The translations under genes were made by a program, and so were the position numbers. DNA of 64,000 nt. It comes from Limnochorda pilosa. GTDB lineage: Bacteria; Bacillota; Limnochordia; Limnochordales; Limnochordaceae. Of this stretch, positions 61,623 to 64,000 are shown one piece after another. The stretch is taken from the NCBI RefSeq assembly GCF_001544015.1, contig NZ_AP014924.1, forward strand, positions 3,753,037 to 3,817,036, written 5' to 3'. The notes beneath the pieces are model-generated. The model made no database searches. It was given only the letters and a program-made list of their open reading frames with translations, and was not told the origin of the DNA. Positions within the stretch are counted from its first letter, which is position 1; the number at the start of each line of letters is the position of its first letter.

Positions 61623-62264
61623 TCACCCGCCACGTGGGGCCTTTGTGATGACCACCCGTCGGTTGGGTTCCTCGCCCTCCGAGTACGTCTCGATCTCCGC
61701 CATCTCCCTGACCGCCAGGTGCACGATCCGCCGTTCCCATGGGTTCATGGGCTCAAGCACGACCCGCTGGCCCGTCTCCGCCACCTGACGCGCCTTGCGC
61801 CGGGCCAGGCGTTCCAGGACCTCGGCCCTCCGGTCACGATAGCCCTCCGCGTCCAGAAGGATCCGCTGGTAATCCGCCTCGCCGCGGTTGGCCACCACGT
61901 TCACCAGGTACTGGATGGCCTCCAGCGTCTGCCCTCGCCGGCCGATGAGAGCCCCCAGCTCGCTGCCCGTCAGGTTCACGTGGAGGATCTGGTCCTCTCC
62001 GAAGCGGGTCTCGAGCCCGCAGTCCATCTTCATCCTGGAAAGGAGGCCCTCCAGGAACTCGCGCGCCTTGCGGTTCTGCTCCTCGGGCTTCACCTGAATG
62101 CGAACCCGCACCCGAGCCTCCCGCGCGCCCAGGATCCCCAGGAAGCCGCGCGTGCCCTCCTCCAGGACCTCCACTTCCACCTGCTCGCGGTTCGCGCCCA
62201 TCTCCTGAAGCGCAGCCTCAACCGCCTCTTCTACCGTTCGTCCTGAGCTCTCCAGCATCTTCAC
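61623..62264 (-). CDS. jag: RNA-binding protein Jag/KhpB
   Basis: 213 aa. Jag_N domain (about 1-50, SSGRTVEEAVEAALQEMG, GFLGILG), a KH domain with the GRRGQTLEAIQYLVN motif (the usual GxxG) and an R3H domain (PMNPWERRIVHLAV). Works with KhpA on RNAs affecting growth and division. GTG start overlaps the yidC stop (GTGA). Confidence 0.94.
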   Translation of the reverse strand: MKMLESSGRTVEEAVEAALQEMGANREQVEVEVLEEGTRGFLGILGAREARVRVRIQVKPEEQNRKAREFLEGLLSRMKMDCGLETRFGEDQILHVNLTGSELGALIGRRGQTLEAIQYLVNVVANRGEADYQRILLDAEGYRDRRAEVLERLARRKARQVAETGQRVVLEPMNPWERRIVHLAVREMAEIETYSEGEEPNRRVVITKAPRGG

Positions 62265-62884
62265 GTGGCCTCACTGCTCCTCCGCTGGACACTCATGCGG
62301 CGGGAGATCATCCACTGCTGCACGATTCCCAGCAGGTTGCTCACCACCCAGTAGAGCACGAGCCCGCCAGGGAAGCTGATGCTGATCCATCCGATGAAGA
62401 CGGGCATCAGCATCATCATCATCCGTTGCGACTTGTCCCCCGTCGCCGTCTGCATCATCTGCGCGTAGGTGGTCACCGCTGATAGGACCGGCATCACGTA
62501 ATATGGGTCAGGGGCACTCAGGTTCAGCCACAAGAAGCCGCTGCTGAACTCGTAGGTCCGCAACACGTTGAAGAGCCCGATGAGGATCGGAAACTGCAAC
62601 AGGAGGGGCAAGCATCCGGAGAGCGGATTGTAGTTGTGCTCCTTGTAGAGCGCCATCATCCGGCGCTGCATCTCGTCCGGCCGGTCCTTATACTTCTTCT
62701 GAAGCTCCTGGATCTTCGGCTGGAGCCGTTTCATGACCTCCATGCCCTGGCTCTGCCGCACCGTCAGCGGGTACATGACCGCCCGCACGCCGACGGTCAG
62801 GAGGATGATCGCCAGCCCCCAGCTGTGGGTGAGCCCGTAGGCACCTTCGAGCAAAGCGCGCATCAACTCGTTGAGCCACTGCAT
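62261..62884 (-). CDS. yidC: Membrane insertase YidC/SpoIIIJ
   Basis: 207 aa with five membrane helices. WGLAIILLTVGVRAVMYPLTVRQSQGMEVMKRLQPKI and a central conserved hydrophilic groove helix region (NPLSGCLPLLLQFPILIGLF) are typical. No signal peptide lipobox is visible, so it may be a short non-lipoprotein form. It inserts membrane proteins, with YidD as helper, and in spore formers supports sigma-G activation. Confidence 0.93.
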   Translation of the reverse strand: MQWLNELMRALLEGAYGLTHSWGLAIILLTVGVRAVMYPLTVRQSQGMEVMKRLQPKIQELQKKYKDRPDEMQRRMMALYKEHNYNPLSGCLPLLLQFPILIGLFNVLRTYEFSSGFLWLNLSAPDPYYVMPVLSAVTTYAQMMQTATGDKSQRMMMMLMPVFIGWISISFPGGLVLYWVVSNLLGIVQQWMISRRMSVQRRSSEAT

Positions 62885-62930
62885 CCTCTACGATTCCCCC
62901 GTTGGCTGCACGCTCGCCCGACGCGCCGCT

Positions 62931-63173
62931 TCACGGCACGGGATCATACCCTCCCGCGTGCCACGGATGGCACCGTGCCACCCGCTTCGCGCCCATCACC
63001 AGGCCGCGCGCCACCCCGTACTTCTCCACCGCCTGAACGGCATACGTCGAGCACGTAGGGTAGTAACGACAACTGGGCGGAAAGAGCGGTGACACCGCCA
63101 CCTGGTAGGCCCGCACCGCCCGCGCCACCGCCCAGACGCCGGCAGCCGACAGGCCCGTGCGCCTCTTCGTCAC
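62931..63173 (-). CDS. yidD: Membrane protein insertion efficiency factor YidD
   Basis: 80 aa. [61 protein letters not shown] is almost the family consensus in its key parts ([23 protein letters not shown]). GTG start overlaps the rnpA stop (GTGA). It lies between rnpA and yidC in most bacteria. Confidence 0.95.
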   Translation of the reverse strand: MTKRRTGLSAAGVWAVARAVRAYQVAVSPLFPPSCRYYPTCSTYAVQAVEKYGVARGLVMGAKRVARCHPWHAGGYDPVP

Positions 63174-63541
63174 ACCGGCCCCTCCCCTTCACCGCCGCGC
63201 TGTGCCCCGCCGAGGCGAACCGCCTTCCGGAGGAGGCGCCCCATCTCCTCGTCCAGGTCACCGTACGACGCACCCGCTGCCGGAGGCCGCGCCGCCACCA
63301 CCAGATCACCGGCCAGCGAGAGCCCCATCACCCACCGCCGCAAGCTCTCGCGCAACCGCCGCTTGACCCTGTTGCGAACCACGGCCTTCCCGACCCGCCG
63401 GCTCACCGTGAACCCCACGCGCAAGACGCCTGGCCCTTCAGCGTGCCGCGCGAGGAGATGCAACACCATCCACCGGCCGCCAAGCTTCTGCCCGTTACGG
63501 TAACACCGGCGAAAATCGGCTCGCCGGCGCATCCGTTCCAC
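63170..63541 (-). CDS. rnpA: RNase P protein component
   Basis: 123 aa from GTG at 63541. [49 protein letters not shown] with the RNR basic core are standard. It helps the RNase P RNA process tRNA 5' ends. Oddly there is no good ribosome site at 63541 or at ATG 63532, only coupling to rpmH, whose stop is five bases before. In the same frame the sequence stays open through all of rpmH to an ATG at 63700 beside the AGGAGG, so a longer RnpA of 176 aa with an Ala/Pro-rich front is possible, as in Thermus. Confidence 0.9.
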   Translation of the reverse strand: MERMRRRADFRRCYRNGQKLGGRWMVLHLLARHAEGPGVLRVGFTVSRRVGKAVVRNRVKRRLRESLRRWVMGLSLAGDLVVAARPPAAGASYGDLDEEMGRLLRKAVRLGGAQRGGEGEGPV

Positions 63542-63546
63542 GCGGT

Positions 63547-63693
63547 CTAGCGCGACGCGCCCACGGTCAGCCGCCGCCGGCCTTTCGCCCGCCGGCGCTG
63601 GAGGACGCGACGCCCCCCCGGCGTCGCCATACGCGCCAGAAACCCGTGCCGGCGCAACCGGCGCCGCCGCTTCGGCTGGTACGTCCGCTTCAC
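63547..63693 (-). CDS. rpmH: Ribosomal protein L34
   Basis: 48 aa from GTG at 63693: [22 protein letters not shown] and an all-basic remainder are typical of L34. AGGAGG lies eight bases before the GTG. Stop TAG at 63547. First gene of the rpmH-rnpA-yidD-yidC-jag operon, reading away from the origin. Confidence 0.95.
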   Translation of the reverse strand: MKRTYQPKRRRRLRRHGFLARMATPGGRRVLQRRRAKGRRRLTVGASR

Positions 63694-63751
63694 GTTCCAT
63701 GCCTCCTATGGGCGCACCTGCCCGTACGCCATCCGTCCGCAACGCACCCCG

Positions 63752-63781
63752 ATTATAGTCTAGCCCCGGAGGCAGTGTCAA
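63752..63781 (-). promoter_or_regulatory. Sigma-A type promoter of rpmH-rnpA
   Basis: Minus strand TTGACA (63776-63781), 18-base spacer, TATAAT (63752-63757), both perfect. Transcription should start near 63745, so upstream frames before this are not in the mRNA. Confidence 0.88.
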
Positions 63782-63821
63782 CGGAAAGCCCTTCACGCGC
63801 CGTCCCCATGCCGGCTCTCCG

Positions 63822-63850
63822 TGTGGAAAAGCTGTGGATAATGTGGACAG
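63822..63850. promoter_or_regulatory. DnaA-box cluster (part of oriC)
   Basis: Three boxes in the same direction: TGTGGAAAA (63822-63830, 8/9), TGTGGATAA (63833-63841, perfect reverse of TTATCCACA) and TGTGGACAG (63842-63850, 7/9). The window's last six bases, TTATCC (63995-64000), could begin another perfect box. The spacing of about 10-11 bases supports DnaA loading. The region 63782-64000 has no gene. Confidence 0.82.
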
Positions 63851-64000
63851 CGCGACCTCCACGACCGGCTTCGTATCGCCATCGCGCGGCCCTCCGCCCC
63901 CGTCCCTCATCCCCCGCGAACGCCTACCAGACGCGTGTTCCCGCGCGCTTGCAGCCCGTCCCATCCACTCCTCCTCCTCCCATCCCCCACCAGGTTATCC

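Noticed and set aside
1..64000. CRISPR arrays, insertion sequences or prophage genes
   Set aside because: No regularly spaced direct repeats, transposase-like or phage-like proteins are visible, and conserved gene order is nearly continuous.

Overview
This is a GC-rich, gene-dense stretch of a bacterial chromosome ending just before the replication origin. The gene content is that of an endospore-forming Firmicute: SpoIID, YabP, YabQ, SpoVT, YtaF, YyaC, a SipL-like coat protein, Veg, YabE, PurR, Noc and SpoIIIJ/Jag. The very high GC, frequent GTG/TTG starts and strong AGGAGG ribosome binding sites suggest a high-GC lineage such as Limnochordia or Symbiobacteria; this is an inference and no species can be named. 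I see no transposon, phage or CRISPR array. Most genes lie on the minus strand and read away from the origin at the right end.

Layout from left to right. Positions 1-31334 follow the Bacillus ksgA-to-yabR order read leftwards: a DUF501 fragment, S1 protein, DivIC, YabQ, YabP, SpoIID; then plus-strand HU and MazG; SpoVT, Mfd, Pth, L25/Ctc, Prs, GlmU, YtaF/MntP-like, tRNA-Gln, PurR, a nucleotidyltransferase, a GntR regulator, IspE, DacF and an aminotransferase. An accessory block (19512-25766) follows with a DUF3794-LysM protein, a glycosidase-like protein, a Nal1-like serine protease and three plus-strand genes of unknown role. Then come Veg, YkuK, RsmA, YabE, a small unknown protein, DnaB and DnaD.

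Positions 31461-38748 hold a GAF-GGDEF protein, a TPR protein, AroE, L9, a DUF2232 membrane protein, a MazG-like protein, S18, SSB, S6 and a DUF951 protein. A plus-strand segment (38900-43864) encodes a PrsA-type foldase, a phosphatase-like membrane protein and formate-THF ligase. Next is the glycine cleavage operon gcvT-gcvH-gcvPA-gcvPB, coupled to an octanoyltransferase that can lipoylate GcvH and to a prephenate dehydratase fused to an M24 peptidase-like domain. SucC/SucD and a tail-anchored TPR protein follow.

Positions 54499-64000 are the origin-proximal segregation and cell-shape region: YyaC, YkuS, bactofilin, an M23 peptidase, a MinD-like ATPase with a PilZN-like front domain, ParB, ParA, Noc, RsmG, Jag, YidC, YidD, RnpA and L34. 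Two parS-like sites lie beside the MinD-like gene and a DnaA-box cluster lies upstream of rpmH; dnaA is expected just beyond the window. The most notable observations are the prephenate dehydratase-M24 fusion, the open reading frame that lets rnpA contain rpmH as in Thermus, the PilZN-MinD fusion in the par/bactofilin cluster, and near-consensus housekeeping promoters readable by eye.
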